This document shows, piece after piece, positions 35,701-45,661 of a stretch of DNA of 64,000 bases; the stretch's first letter is position 1, and every line of letters begins with the position of its first letter. The notes below the pieces were generated by a model. It had not been told where the DNA came from. It saw only the letters and a list, made by a program, of their open reading frames with translations, and did not search any database. The stretch is from Rhynchosporium graminicola (Eukaryota; Ascomycota; Leotiomycetes; Helotiales; Ploettnerulaceae), in assembly GCA_900074885.1 (NCBI GenBank), contig FJUW01000006.1:870512-934511 (forward strand). The letters are read 5' to 3'. The position numbers and the translations under genes were made by a program.

Positions 35701-36801
35701 ATCGACTATCGTAAGCTTAATACGATTACTCGAAAGGATTCCTACCTAATACTTAGGATCGATAAGCTCTTAACCCGTATATCTAAAGCGGTAATTTTTA
35801 CTAAACTAGATATCCGGGTAGTATTTAACCGTATCTATATAGACCCCGAATCAGAAGAGTATACTACTTTCCGAACCCGCTTCGGATCTTATAAATATAA
35901 AGTACTACCTTTTAGGCTCTGTAATAGACCTAGTACGTACTAACGATATATGAATAATATACTATTAGACTACCTAGACGACTTCTATATAGCTTACCTA
36001 GATGATATTCTTATATACTCGGAAACGCTCTAGGAATATAAAGAATACGTTAAATTGATATTATAATACTTAATAGATACCGGACTCTAAGTAGATATTA
36101 AGAAAAGCGAATTCTATATTACTTAGACTAAATACCTTAGATATATTATTACTACTAACGGAATCGAGCTAGATCCCGAGAAGGTAGTACTATTAGTGAA
36201 CTAGAAATATTTCGAAATAGTAATAGCTATAAAATCCTTCTTAGGATTCTGTAGTTTTTACTATTAATTTATTCGGAATTTCGGCCTTATCGCTAAACCT
36301 CTCTTAATACTCACTTAGCTTATAGTACTATAGAATTTTACTAACGATTATAAGAAATCCTTCGACGAGCTATAATAATAGCTACTATGAGTACAGAAAC
36401 TATAGTATTTCGATCTAGAATTATAAGCTAAACTAGAAACTAATACCTCCGATAGTATAATAGTTAGAGTTATCTCTTAATCTTATAAAGATAACTAGTA
36501 GTATCTAATTAAATTCTACTCCTATTTTCTTAATAGATACGAACTAAACTAAGAGATCTATAATAAGGAATTATACGCTATTATGAAGTCTTTCTGGAAA
36601 TAGAGACCTGAACTTATATTGCTATATCGCTATACTAGCGTATATATAGACTATCGATCCTTAGAATCCTTTATAACTACTAAGGTCCTAACTAGTAAGT
36701 AAGTTAGATAAATAGAATTCCTATCCGAATTTAACTTTTAAATTATATATATTCTTAGTAAAGATAACACTAAAGCTAATATCCTTAGCTATAGGGAATA
36801 G
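32776..36801 (+). mobile_element. Gypsy B, degraded Ty3/Gypsy retrotransposon
   Basis: The left edge is approximate, probably a partial LTR near 32,776-33,010. Gag-like coding lies at about 33,100-34,700. The RT (about 35,640-36,250) is clear: KLDIRVVFNRIYIDPESEEYTTFRTRFGSY when read through, then AYLDDILIYSE with an intact YLDD. RNase H and its C-terminal NTKANILSY segment run to 36,800. Many in-frame TAG/TAA stops occur at Trp and Gln positions. No 3' LTR is seen: the element ends abruptly at a Copia A solo LTR at 36,802. Confidence 0.7.
35640..36800 (+). pseudogene. Gypsy B reverse transcriptase and RNase H, stop-riddled
   Basis: Reading through stops gives TITRKDSYL, then IDKLLTRISKA, then FTKLDIR (motif A region), GSYKYKVLPF, the catalytic AYLDDILIYS and the FLGFCSFYY thumb region. 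RNase H follows with YNKELYAIMKSFW. The order and spacing fit Ty3/Gypsy pol. Unlike Gypsy A, the catalytic Asp pair is kept. Confidence 0.7.
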
Positions 36802-37262
36802 TGTTGGATTTGTAACCAGTACCTTGGTCAGCTTTGCCTGCATCGGCATACACACCCTGTACCTTGTTAGTACATGGTCTTAGTACCTGGTTCAGTACCT
36901 TGCGCATGTACCTTGTTGTACCTGGTACCTATACCCTGTACCTTGTCAATAGCCTGTACCCTGCATACTCTATTAGAGTTACTATGAAGGTTCTCGATAG
37001 AGTTCTACTACTCTCTAGTACGCATATCGTACTTCTAGAGGTTTCTACTGACGTAGTATGATTCTACGGTATACGTGTCTTCTTCTATGGAGTTCTGTGT
37101 TACGTAGTATAGAATATTCTAGAGAGCTCACATAGCTATATAAGTAGCTAGAATCTCTCCTGTAGTTAGCTCTCTTCAAGCAAGTAAGCAAAGCAAGTCA
37201 AATTGATCACGTATTATTCTGTTATTCTGACCTTTGGCCGATTTCCACCCTCAATTTTCACA
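36802..37262 (+). repeat. Copia A solo LTR at a junction of two relics
   Basis: The 461-bp unit runs from TGTTGGATTTG to TTTTCACA and is a full-length match to the Copia A LTRs, with no internal region on either side. The left flank is Gypsy B (ending gaatag); the right flank is the terminus of an inverted family X LTR (tatagtatt). Five-base flanks aatag and tatag differ by one base. Confidence 0.8.
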
Positions 37263-37680
37263 TATAGTATTATTACTATTAGTTATTTAAAAAGAGAGAG
37301 AAGAGAGAAAGTTAAGAGTTATATAGAGGAGTTACTTAGCGCTATACATTATATTCTAGCCTTACTAATAATAAAGAAGAATCAGAATAAAGGTGAATCC
37401 TGAAAAGAACGCCTCGCTAGCGCCTCGCTGAAGTATTGCTAGCTAAGGTATTTTAATACTTTTACTTCTAAGAAAGAAGTATTTAAGAGGAGAGATATTA
37501 TAATAGATCTATATACTTAGTGCCTCTTACTCTTATATTTTAGAATTAGAGAGGAAGGAAGAAGCTTCTCTCCTTAGTAATTAGTTTCTATATTAACTGT
37601 ATTATTACTAGCGAACTACTAGCGATTATTCTACTATTCTATTATGCTTATTTACCTCAGCGTACTAAGTGATTATTACA
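37263..37680 (-). repeat. Family X LTR, inverted, solo
   Basis: This 418-bp reverse-complement match to the X LTRs at 11,417 and 44,204 ends with attaca (complement of TGTAAT). The first base directly abuts the Copia A solo LTR. No X internal sequence is attached on the right. Confidence 0.65.
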
Positions 37681-39640
37681 GCACTATAAAACGAGTTACT
37701 TAAAAACTCTATATAGCTACTTAATATTAATACTTGTAGCTAGTTGAAGGAGTGCTTCGAGATAGTAAATTAAGAGATCGATTATAATAATATCGAGAAG
37801 GAAAAAAAAGAAAAGAAAAGGAGTCTCTAACTAGATATATCAAGAATATAAGGCAGATCTAATATAAAAGTTTCTTAATATCTTGATAAATAATCTATAT
37901 TCTTAATCTCTAGCTATAAATTATAGTCTTAGTAGTAATATTCTCGATCTAGAAAAATATTACTATATGAAATATAAAGGTAAGATAAAGAGGAATAATT
38001 AGCTTAAGAAAGCAAAAGCGGATTCTAGTAAGAATAAAGTTATATCCATATAGCAGACTCCTAAGTAAGTATATATATAATAGAAGATACTGATATTATT
38101 ATTTCTCTATTTGATACTCCTTCTAATAATCTAGATAATGATAATAACAGCGGTTACTACGAACGAATCCATATTCCCGGCAGTTTCCCTTCTCCATTGT
38201 CGAAACCAATAGTCCTAGCTAAGAACCGATTCTATATATTAGTATAGGAGGAGCAGTATAACTAATAAGCGCGACCTCTTGAACCCTTCTTTCTCCTCAG
38301 CGCTCTTGTCTTGTCTCGGCGCGAAATAGAAGATATATCAGACGCATAAGCTGCTAGGCCTACGCTCGAATTAACAGTAGCAGCTGGATTACTCTTCGAA
38401 GTGATCGTTCACGCAACTAGACGTCTTGCTTCCAAGCAGTATCGAAGCAGGATATCCTCTTTAATAATTTGTAGATTACGTCTTAGAACGAAAGACTATC
38501 TACCCTTTTATCTAACTCTCGGATAGCGCAAAAGGATCTCCAGGATATGAATATAGAGTTGGATCGTATATAGAGAGAGCTTGAAGGCGCGGAAGTGCAA
38601 TATAGTATTGAAGTCGCGCAAGGGTAGGATATCGTTTCTAATAAATCGTGGATCGCCTTTTGAAATAAAACCCTATCTTCTCTGAATATAGAGTTAGATC
38701 GTATATAGAGAGAGGTCGAAGGCTCAGAAGTATAACGTAGTATGAAATAAAGTTGCGTAGAAGTAGGATATTCTCGCTAACGAGTCGTGCATCGCCTCTT
38801 AGAAGAAAATCCTTTCTGCTCTTTCTGGAATATCTTAACTTATGAGTTATAGTATATAAGGAAGGAATCGAGCTGAGGGCCAAAAGAGATATCAGTTATA
38901 GTAGAGAAATTATGATATAAAAAGAAGGAATCACACCTATTATAAAGAGATATATAGGCTGCAAAGTCCAATCTAATATAGCTATATAGAGAATATAAGT
39001 AGCCGCAGAACTAGAAACGAAGAGAGCATAAGGCCTTGAGTTCTGTAATCAGTTTGGGGAGGGGAAGCAGGTTAGCTATAATACTATATTAAATTTATAT
39101 AAGGTAGTTAAGAAACGAAAATAGAGAGTAAGCTAAGGTTTGGACTTATAGTAAAGGTGCCAGTAGTAGGGTAGGAATAGTAAGTGCAGGAATGATGATT
39201 CTGTCTCGGCGATAGAACAGATTACGAAGGAATAAGAATAGCTGGTCAAAGCTACGATTGCCCTTGTACGCAAGCTATCTAGAGATTTCTCGGGATTGAT
39301 TAAGTGATCGATTCCTAGGTATATTTTTCAGAGAGCTAGATAGACCGATACATAAACAGATAAATAGACAGCTAGATAGACAGATAGATAGACATTTAGC
39401 TAGATATATGGAAGTCAGGAATCGAAGGGAATCTTGAATCAAAACTCGTTGGGATCACTATAAATATCTACTTTTCTAGACAGACTAGGATCCCGCTGTC
39501 TATATAGCTTGATTCTGGATTTTCTTCTCTGTAACCTATCAGGAATCCGCGAATTTATCGATTTGCCTCTAATTTCCTCACTACTCTACTCAACCCTATA
39601 AAAACTACTTCTACAACTCACAACACCACAGCTTATGTAC
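37681..39640. other. Degraded sequence with a 135-bp tandem duplication and a TAGACAGA-type microsatellite
   Basis: Two units of 135 bp, 38,551-38,685 and 38,686-38,820, both start atatagagtt and share gatcgtatatagagagag and taggatat segments with many transitions. At 39,345-39,405 there is a tagatagacaga-like simple repeat. No coding frame can be supported. Confidence 0.5.
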
Positions 39641-39945
39641 ACCGCCTGTGATCATGACAACTCCTCTCTACCCAAGCAGCGAATCCGTGTTCAAGAAGCG
39701 ACAACTCTCCCTCAGTCTTACGCTCTTCTTCAGTCTAAAACTTTGTCGGATAGTGGCATTCAATAGACACTTGAACATCTCAAAGCCTTCCATGTTATTC
39801 TCAAATCTTGGCCCGCGGAACTGCCTCTCTTAAAGGACCATTTGGCAGCCGCGCGCTCGGTATATAGCAACTTGAGACCCCGATTTAAAGGAGCGTCTCA
39901 CTCTGGACAAGCTTTCGGCTCCGAAATACAACACATGGAGCCACA

Positions 39946-40497
39946 GTGACTTGCGGCTCCATGGTGTTGAGTATGGCTCTTTCTAGCCAAGATTCGCACT
40001 ATGCTATGAATTCAGCTAACAGTGTTGGCGTGGAGACTCAACAAGACCGAACGAAGGATGAGATGCCAGCTGGTGGTTTAGCAGCAGAATTCATCTCATG
40101 TATATCAGACTTGATGTCTGATCAGACATCAGATGAGACGCGTGTTGAGTTTTACCAGGAACCCAAACATTTCAAGTCGATAGCTGCATGTGGTTTGCAC
40201 TATACGTGTATCGATGATGGGCATATTGTACTACGGGTGGCCTCTCAGGTGACCGGTAAATGGAACACTTCCAAACACTTATATAGCGTAGAAGCCAAGC
40301 CGCAGTATATTGTATATGATGATACTAACAACGGAAAAGGCACTATATCCGACCCTGCTCTCGCGCAACACTTTTGCGAGGTGTTGAACAAGGGTGATGA
40401 TAGATATAGTAGAGGAGGGAAGTGCGCAGATGTCTCCGAGTCCGTCACCCGTAGCAGGGTGCCTACGGCATCATGTATTCGACATGGAAGAAGATGA
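39946..40497 (+). CDS. Hypothetical protein or gene remnant, 183 codons
   Basis: The frame runs from an ATG (MTCGSMVLSM) to a stop. Composition is gene-like, with a middle part HIVLRVASQVTGKWNTS and EAKPQYIVYDD that could be a folded domain. Upstream, 39,654-39,940 contains coding-like stretches in other frames (MTTPLYPSSESVFKKR; LKDHLAAARSVYSNLRPRF), so the true gene may start at 39,654 and be spliced, or may be disrupted. Near the end another frame reads HHVFDMEEDELQ before its stop, which would be a natural acidic C-terminus if an intron were missed. No family is recognised. Confidence 0.4.
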   Translation: MTCGSMVLSMALSSQDSHYAMNSANSVGVETQQDRTKDEMPAGGLAAEFISCISDLMSDQTSDETRVEFYQEPKHFKSIAACGLHYTCIDDGHIVLRVASQVTGKWNTSKHLYSVEAKPQYIVYDDTNNGKGTISDPALAQHFCEVLNKGDDRYSRGGKCADVSESVTRSRVPTASCIRHGRR

Positions 40498-40716
40498 ACT
40501 CCAGTAAGAAGAACCCAGGTATATTTTCATTTCCTGTCATAACCTCCAGCGAACAAATACACACTAGTGTCTTCCTCATCTCAATACCCGGCTCCCTGAT
40601 GACCATCCTTTTATTCATGCCGAATTTTCATTTCACTTACCCCTGCCCTTGCCTCCAAGATACCTTATCTCATCCTCTTCTATCTATCCTACTCCTGGAA
40701 CTTGCTTCACCTACCC

Positions 40717-42543
40717 TTAATCCTCCTTGAACTCCGCACCATAATGGGCCAATAATCTAGCAGCCTCCTCCTGGTTCATTACTTGTCCCTCCTCAGTGAT
40801 TTCCTTGGCCCATTCTTTTTCCTCCTGCCATGTATGCTGTATATCCGAGCGCTGGCGTTCTTTGTCTAGCCATGTTGCTTTGAGCGTATCGAGGGCGTCG
40901 TGGCTCGGGGGGTGACATAGGTTTACCGGAGAGGAAGTCGGGGAGGAAGAATTTTGTAAGGTGGGCAATCGTAACGTATCTAGTGGGGAGTCTGCGTGAG
41001 AACTGCGGCGGGAAGGTGCTGTCGGGTGGGTTTGGCTAGGGGAAAGTAGCAATTCTTGTGGTGATATCGGCTGGTTCTGATCGTGAACATGGGCGTCAGA
41101 GGGAGTTCTGCGGAGCTGTGTAGACTGTGACTGGGCTTGGAGTTGGGATTGGGATTGAGACTGAGATCGGGCTTCTGGGAACATCGAATTGGCCGTAGGC
41201 ACGAGTGAATCGAACGAGAGGGGGGGAGGCGAAGATAAAGGAGTGGTCGGCTTGTAATAGTGACGAGCACGCTTGGGATGTATTGTGCTGCTGAATTTGT
41301 CATATTTGTCTGGATTAGAAAGGGATGCACGGCGCCGGCGCTTTCGCCTTGGAGTATTTTGATACTCTTGCTCTTGATTTTCCAACTGTTCGATACTGAC
41401 ATTCTCACCAGCATCTATGTAAGCTACTCTTGCTCGTTTCTTCCCTCCACGCACACGCTGTGAAGCCGGGCCTATCTCCAGAATTGTATCCCGGTCCATC
41501 CATTTCGTCTCCGGTATGAGATCCGTTCGAAGGATTATGACTCTTCTCCGCCCACCTGATTCCAAGAAGGCTTCGAGGAATGGAAAGATGGTCCAAGCAA
41601 GCCTTGCGAAGAGAAACTCGGGGGCAATATCCTTCAATTCCAGCACAGCCCGATTGTGGTACAGGTATTCGTATTCGATTGATTGCTCCACCAGGTGGAC
41701 AATGACTTGCGGGTCTCCTCCTAAACCAGACTTTGGGAGGAACACAAACTTGGTGCGATCGAAATTGATGTGGAGGTCTGCACGGAGCAGAAGGAGGTTC
41801 GACAAGTCCTCGTCCAGAGACCGGGAGCTGAGGACGTGATATGTATACATGCTATTCCTCTGATGCCAATCACTCTCCGTTCTGGGTATAATATGTGCTA
41901 TTTGGGTGCCTTCGGCGCTCCCACTCATCCTACATGAAGCATCGCGAAGAGTCAAGGTCGTCGAGAGGTTGGAAGCCGATAGTTGTCGACCCCCAGGCAA
42001 ATCCGAAGGGGGAGTCGAGCACGACCTCCAATCGCCCGGAGGCAAGTTGCTGTGGGGAAACTGCCACTGGCGAAAGGACAGGCAGACGGGGTATGGTTCT
42101 TCGAATGTCGAGTGATCGAGGTAGAAGTCGTATTTACCTGCTGGGAGGAGTTCGTGGTGAGGGATGTGAGTGCGCCGACCTCCTGCTCCTTCTCCTCCTC
42201 CTCCTTCTTCTCGTCCTCCTCCGCTTCCAGCACCACCGCTTTCACTTCCACTTCTCACCAACCATCCATCCCATCTGTTGCCCGTGATGATCCCGCAGAC
42301 TGCCAGCAGATATCCGTAGTGTAAGCCACCGTGAGGAGAGTCGGGGGCGAACAATCGGAGGAGGAGGTTGCTCCCGCGGGGATAGTGAGGGTGATGGATA
42401 TCGATGTTGCGGTTGGGACGCCGCTGGAATGTTTCTGGGACAGGTCGAGGTAAGGCTGATTGGATGGGGATATCATTCTCGGGGACATCTTCAGTTCGCA
42501 GACGGGAAGGTGAGGCTGAAGCTACGAACTCGGGTGCCGCCAT
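40717..42543 (-). CDS. HNH endonuclease domain-containing protein (fungal HNH_2 type)
   Basis: A single uninterrupted frame encodes 608 residues from the ATG at 42,543. An HNH nuclease-type core lies at about 200-270: CRMSGS, AHIIPR (His217), DLSNLLLL (Asn249) and DLHINFD (His258), the layout of the HNH_2 family common in filamentous ascomycetes. Before it is a variable N-terminus with a Gly/Glu-rich linker (about 101-122). After it comes an alpha-helical stretch and a long disordered tail with a basic cluster (RRKRRRR, about 400-406, possible nuclear signal) and an SQSQSQ-type tract near 460. The role of this fungal family is not established; nuclease activity is inferred from the motif. No RIP damage is visible. 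Microsatellite-rich DNA lies at 42,635-43,140 upstream. Confidence 0.75.
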   Translation of the reverse strand: MAAPEFVASASPSRLRTEDVPENDIPIQSALPRPVPETFQRRPNRNIDIHHPHYPRGSNLLLRLFAPDSPHGGLHYGYLLAVCGIITGNRWDGWLVRSGSESGGAGSGGGREEGGGGEGAGGRRTHIPHHELLPAGKYDFYLDHSTFEEPYPVCLSFRQWQFPHSNLPPGDWRSCSTPPSDLPGGRQLSASNLSTTLTLRDASCRMSGSAEGTQIAHIIPRTESDWHQRNSMYTYHVLSSRSLDEDLSNLLLLRADLHINFDRTKFVFLPKSGLGGDPQVIVHLVEQSIEYEYLYHNRAVLELKDIAPEFLFARLAWTIFPFLEAFLESGGRRRVIILRTDLIPETKWMDRDTILEIGPASQRVRGGKKRARVAYIDAGENVSIEQLENQEQEYQNTPRRKRRRRASLSNPDKYDKFSSTIHPKRARHYYKPTTPLSSPPPLSFDSLVPTANSMFPEARSQSQSQSQLQAQSQSTQLRRTPSDAHVHDQNQPISPQELLLSPSQTHPTAPSRRSSHADSPLDTLRLPTLQNSSSPTSSPVNLCHPPSHDALDTLKATWLDKERQRSDIQHTWQEEKEWAKEITEEGQVMNQEEAARLLAHYGAEFKED

Positions 42544-43350
42544 GAGTATATCTTTGTCCGTCGGTAGGCCAGCTGTACTGTGATGGGTATAGATGTGGTC
42601 GCTGGTAGCTGGAGATGGTAGCTACTCGTTGTTATCTACCTGCCTGCCTGCCTGCCTGCCTGCCTCCCTCTCTCCTGAGGCCGTGATGATCTGAGTCCGA
42701 GTTTCGTCGCCCACAGAATCGGTCTTAGCCTTGGTCTTGGTCTGGTTGTTTTCCTCTCTCTCCCCGCAGATTTCAAGAGATCTTGGACCACGCACACGCA
42801 CACCGGGTCGTGATGATCTGACCTGGGGTCTTCTGCTGGCTAGGCGTCTGGTCTGGTCTGGTCCTAGGAATCCTTCTGCGCCCAGCAGGATTTGCTTCCA
42901 GGAAATCTAGACATTGAGAGATCTATGGAAGGGGCGAGCGCGTACTGACTGATGGTGAAGGTGAGGGTGAAGGTGAGGGTGAAGGTAAGGTTGGTAATGT
43001 ATGCAAATGCAAACTGAGTGCGTGGTTGTGGTCGTAGAGCTCGAGAGGTAACTGGTGATGGTGATGGTGATAGTGATAGGAGTCGTAATGGGCGGTGGCG
43101 ACAGCGACAGCGACGACGACGGCGACGACGACGACGGCGCCAGTGACGTGATGATAGGATAGAGGGTTGGATGGAGGGGTGAGTTGCCCGTCAAGCCTAG
43201 CTAGACTGGGTCATGACGGAACTATCTCACGTGATTGCGCGAAAGACCTACATGTATGCTCCTAGCGTATCTCACCTCACAGCAGCGCGAATATCCCCTT
43301 GGCTGCTACCAGGCTCACCGCAGGTCCGAGAGGAGATTACATTAGACTGA
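42544..43350. other. 5' flank of the HNH gene, rich in simple repeats
   Basis: It holds a (TGCC)n run at about 42,640-42,665, imperfect ggtgaaggtgaggg hexamer repeats at 42,955-42,992, ggtgatggtgatag repeats near 43,053-43,078 and a gacgacggcgacgac run at 43,100-43,137. A 95-codon frame on the minus strand here is low-complexity (Ser/Pro/Thr, His) and is not called. A CACGTG motif lies near 43,228. Confidence 0.6.
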
Positions 43351-43674
43351 GGGCCGAAGGAACGTTAAACGTATTCCTTATGTTAATAATTTACGGATAA
43401 ATAATTAAATTATATCTATATAAACCTAGAATATTTATAAATTATAATTGTGATATACAAGAATGCAATAGCTGATCGAATTCATCTAGCTACTCGTAGG
43501 CCGGATATCCTCTCTTTGTTGAAGTATATTCGTATAGAGATTTTGTTATTCAAATGAAGCATTATAAGTAGTAGAGTAGCCTAAACCAACTTATAATAAG
43601 CCTACTAATAATGACGAGGATACTTATTATCGTTTAGATATTCTATTCTTAGCTGCATAATACTTATTTATCTG

Positions 43675-44203
43675 TGACGGGTTGCACCTAGGACGATACT
43701 CGACGCTAAGCATCTCGTTGACTATTACTACTAAGGCACTAGTAGCAGTAGTACCGTATCTTCTCCTTTTCTATTAAGGAAGAATTCTCCTCCGCTCTTT
43801 AGCTAATTCTTCTTATTAATTAAAGATACTATTTATACTATACGTATTCTTTATACTCGCCTCGTGATATTAGACTTAGCTCGAAATAAAGTAAAGTAAA
43901 GTAGAGTAAAAGGATCGATGTTAAGAGTCTTATAACTAATTAACGAAAATTTTTTCAAATAGATTTATAATATACTTAATAGGCTAAGTTAGCTATATAA
44001 CGCGAAGCTTAGCTACTATCGATTATAGAGATTCTCTAAAAACAGGTAGAGGACCTCTAAAAATAACTAGAAGTAGTAATACTAGTAGTAGTAGCAGGAA
44101 AGATACATTAAGTCCTTCTTACCTCTGATAGGTTCTCCGGTCGATCGAAGGAGTAGGATATATAGTTAATAGTAATAGAATCGAAACTGTAGATCTATAG
44201 GAG
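43675..44203 (+). mobile_element. Family Y element, left part only
   Basis: The LTR at 43,675-43,869 (195 bp) is the inverse of 934-1128 and 2259-2453. Internal sequence 43,870-44,203 matches the complement of about 1,930-2,258. It stops where family X begins (tataataatc at 44,204), and the right-hand part of Y is not found anywhere to the right in this window. Confidence 0.6.
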
Positions 44204-45661
44204 TATAATAATCACTTGGTACGCTGAGTAAATAAGCATAATGAAATAGTAGAATAGTCGCTGGAAGTTCGCTAGTAATAATCTGGTTAATATAGAGACT
44301 AATTACTAAGGAGAGAAGGTTCTTCCTTCCTTTCTAATTCTGAAATATAGGAATAGGAGGCACTAGGCGTATAGACCTATTATAATATCTCCCCTCTTAA
44401 ATACTTCTATCCTAGAAGTGAAAGTATTAAAATACCCTAGCTAGCGATATTTCAGCGAGGCGCTGGCGAGGCGTTCCTTTCAGGATTCACCTTTATTCTA
44501 ATTCTTCTTTATTATTAGTAAGGCTAGAATATAAGGTATAGCGCTAGGTAACTCCTCTATATAACTCTTAGCCTTCTCTCTTCTCTCTCTCTTTAAATAA
44601 CTAATAATAATAATATTATACGTAAGTTATAAACCTGAGCTTATAAATAGTACTAACTTGATTCTAGCTCTAAAGAAAACCTCCCGTAAGCGTATTACTA
44701 GCGGACCTCTAGTCGATAGCTCTCCTCCTATAAATAGTTTCACTCCTATTAACGAGTAGAGCAAATTATCAGCCGCCGGCGGCTCTTCAGCTAAATACTA
44801 GCGATAGGATAAGAATAAAGATACCGAGGGCGAGCTAAGCTAGAATAATAGTCCTTCTGCGCGGTTTAAGAAGACTCTTTATACTAGTTGAAAAAACACT
44901 TAGATAAAGTTAAAAGCTTATACTAAGGTGAACGAAGAAATATTACGTCCGGAGACTTACTTGCGATACGCTAGTAAGTATACTTTATTCCCTAATTTAA
45001 GGTATACTTTAGCTCCTAACTCTATTACTAGTAAGTATATAGACTATATTAAGAAGGGTAAATCTTACGAGGATATAAGTATAAATTTTCCTCTCTTTAG
45101 CGAATGCTCAGCTAATAGCTAGCGAGGTCCTAGCTACTTTAATCAGTATCCTTAGTTAACTATAAGATGCAGCTATAGTAGTAGCGATAGATGAGGGCAT
45201 ATAAGGAGAGCTGAAGATTACCTGGGCACGATTTAATATAGAGAAAAAGTAAGCTAATCATACTTCTAAAGTTAATAATACTATAGCTATTAAATCTCCT
45301 TAGAAGCTAGTTATTAATTCTAATGCCGAGCTATCCTCTAGTATTACGTCGGCGATCGCTGAGGCATCTGGACATGCGCTACGCGCTATAGCTAAAGTTA
45401 CTATAGCTATTACTAACATAAATACTACACTTCTAGAGGAAATTCGTAGTCTCCGTATAGTATAAATCAGTCTCTCTAACGAGTTCCCTACTAATCTTCA
45501 GCGAAGGACCTTTATACTATTCATACTAGCTTCTTTCCGAAGGCAGCTCTATTAGGTATATAGCTAGAGGATAATAGGGAGGAAGTCGCCGATAGGGTTA
45601 TAGATATTATTACTTACAAGGTTACCGAGTAGACTTTCTTTAGTAATATTTCGGAGTCTAT
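44204..45661 (+). mobile_element. Family X LTR retroelement copy, left part only
   Basis: The LTR is 44,204-44,620 (417 bp). The internal region includes the conserved frame at 44,928-45,122 and continues as stop-rich gag-like sequence to about 45,655. Gypsy C begins at 45,662. X does not resume to the right. Confidence 0.6.
44928..45122 (+). pseudogene. Family X conserved short frame, second copy
   Basis: It reads 64 codons with ETYLRYASKYT, RYTLAPNSITSKYIDY and KSYED matching 12,116-12,328. Downstream the coding sense continues with stops (EASGHALRAIAKVTIAITNIN when read through), suggesting a gag-like protein that was longer. Confidence 0.45.

Noticed and set aside
36834..37061. A 75-codon frame also found at 48,425 and, inverted, at 49,764
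   Set aside because: All three copies lie inside Copia A LTRs; the shared frame reflects repeat identity, not a gene.
41895..42324. Several plus-strand frames of 70-130 codons over the HNH gene
   Set aside because: They are antisense shadows with low-complexity Ser/Leu runs, while the minus-strand frame is 608 residues with an HNH core.
42907..43194. Minus-strand 95-codon Ser/Pro/Thr/His-rich frame
   Set aside because: It is produced by translating microsatellite DNA; no ordered sequence or splice link supports a gene.
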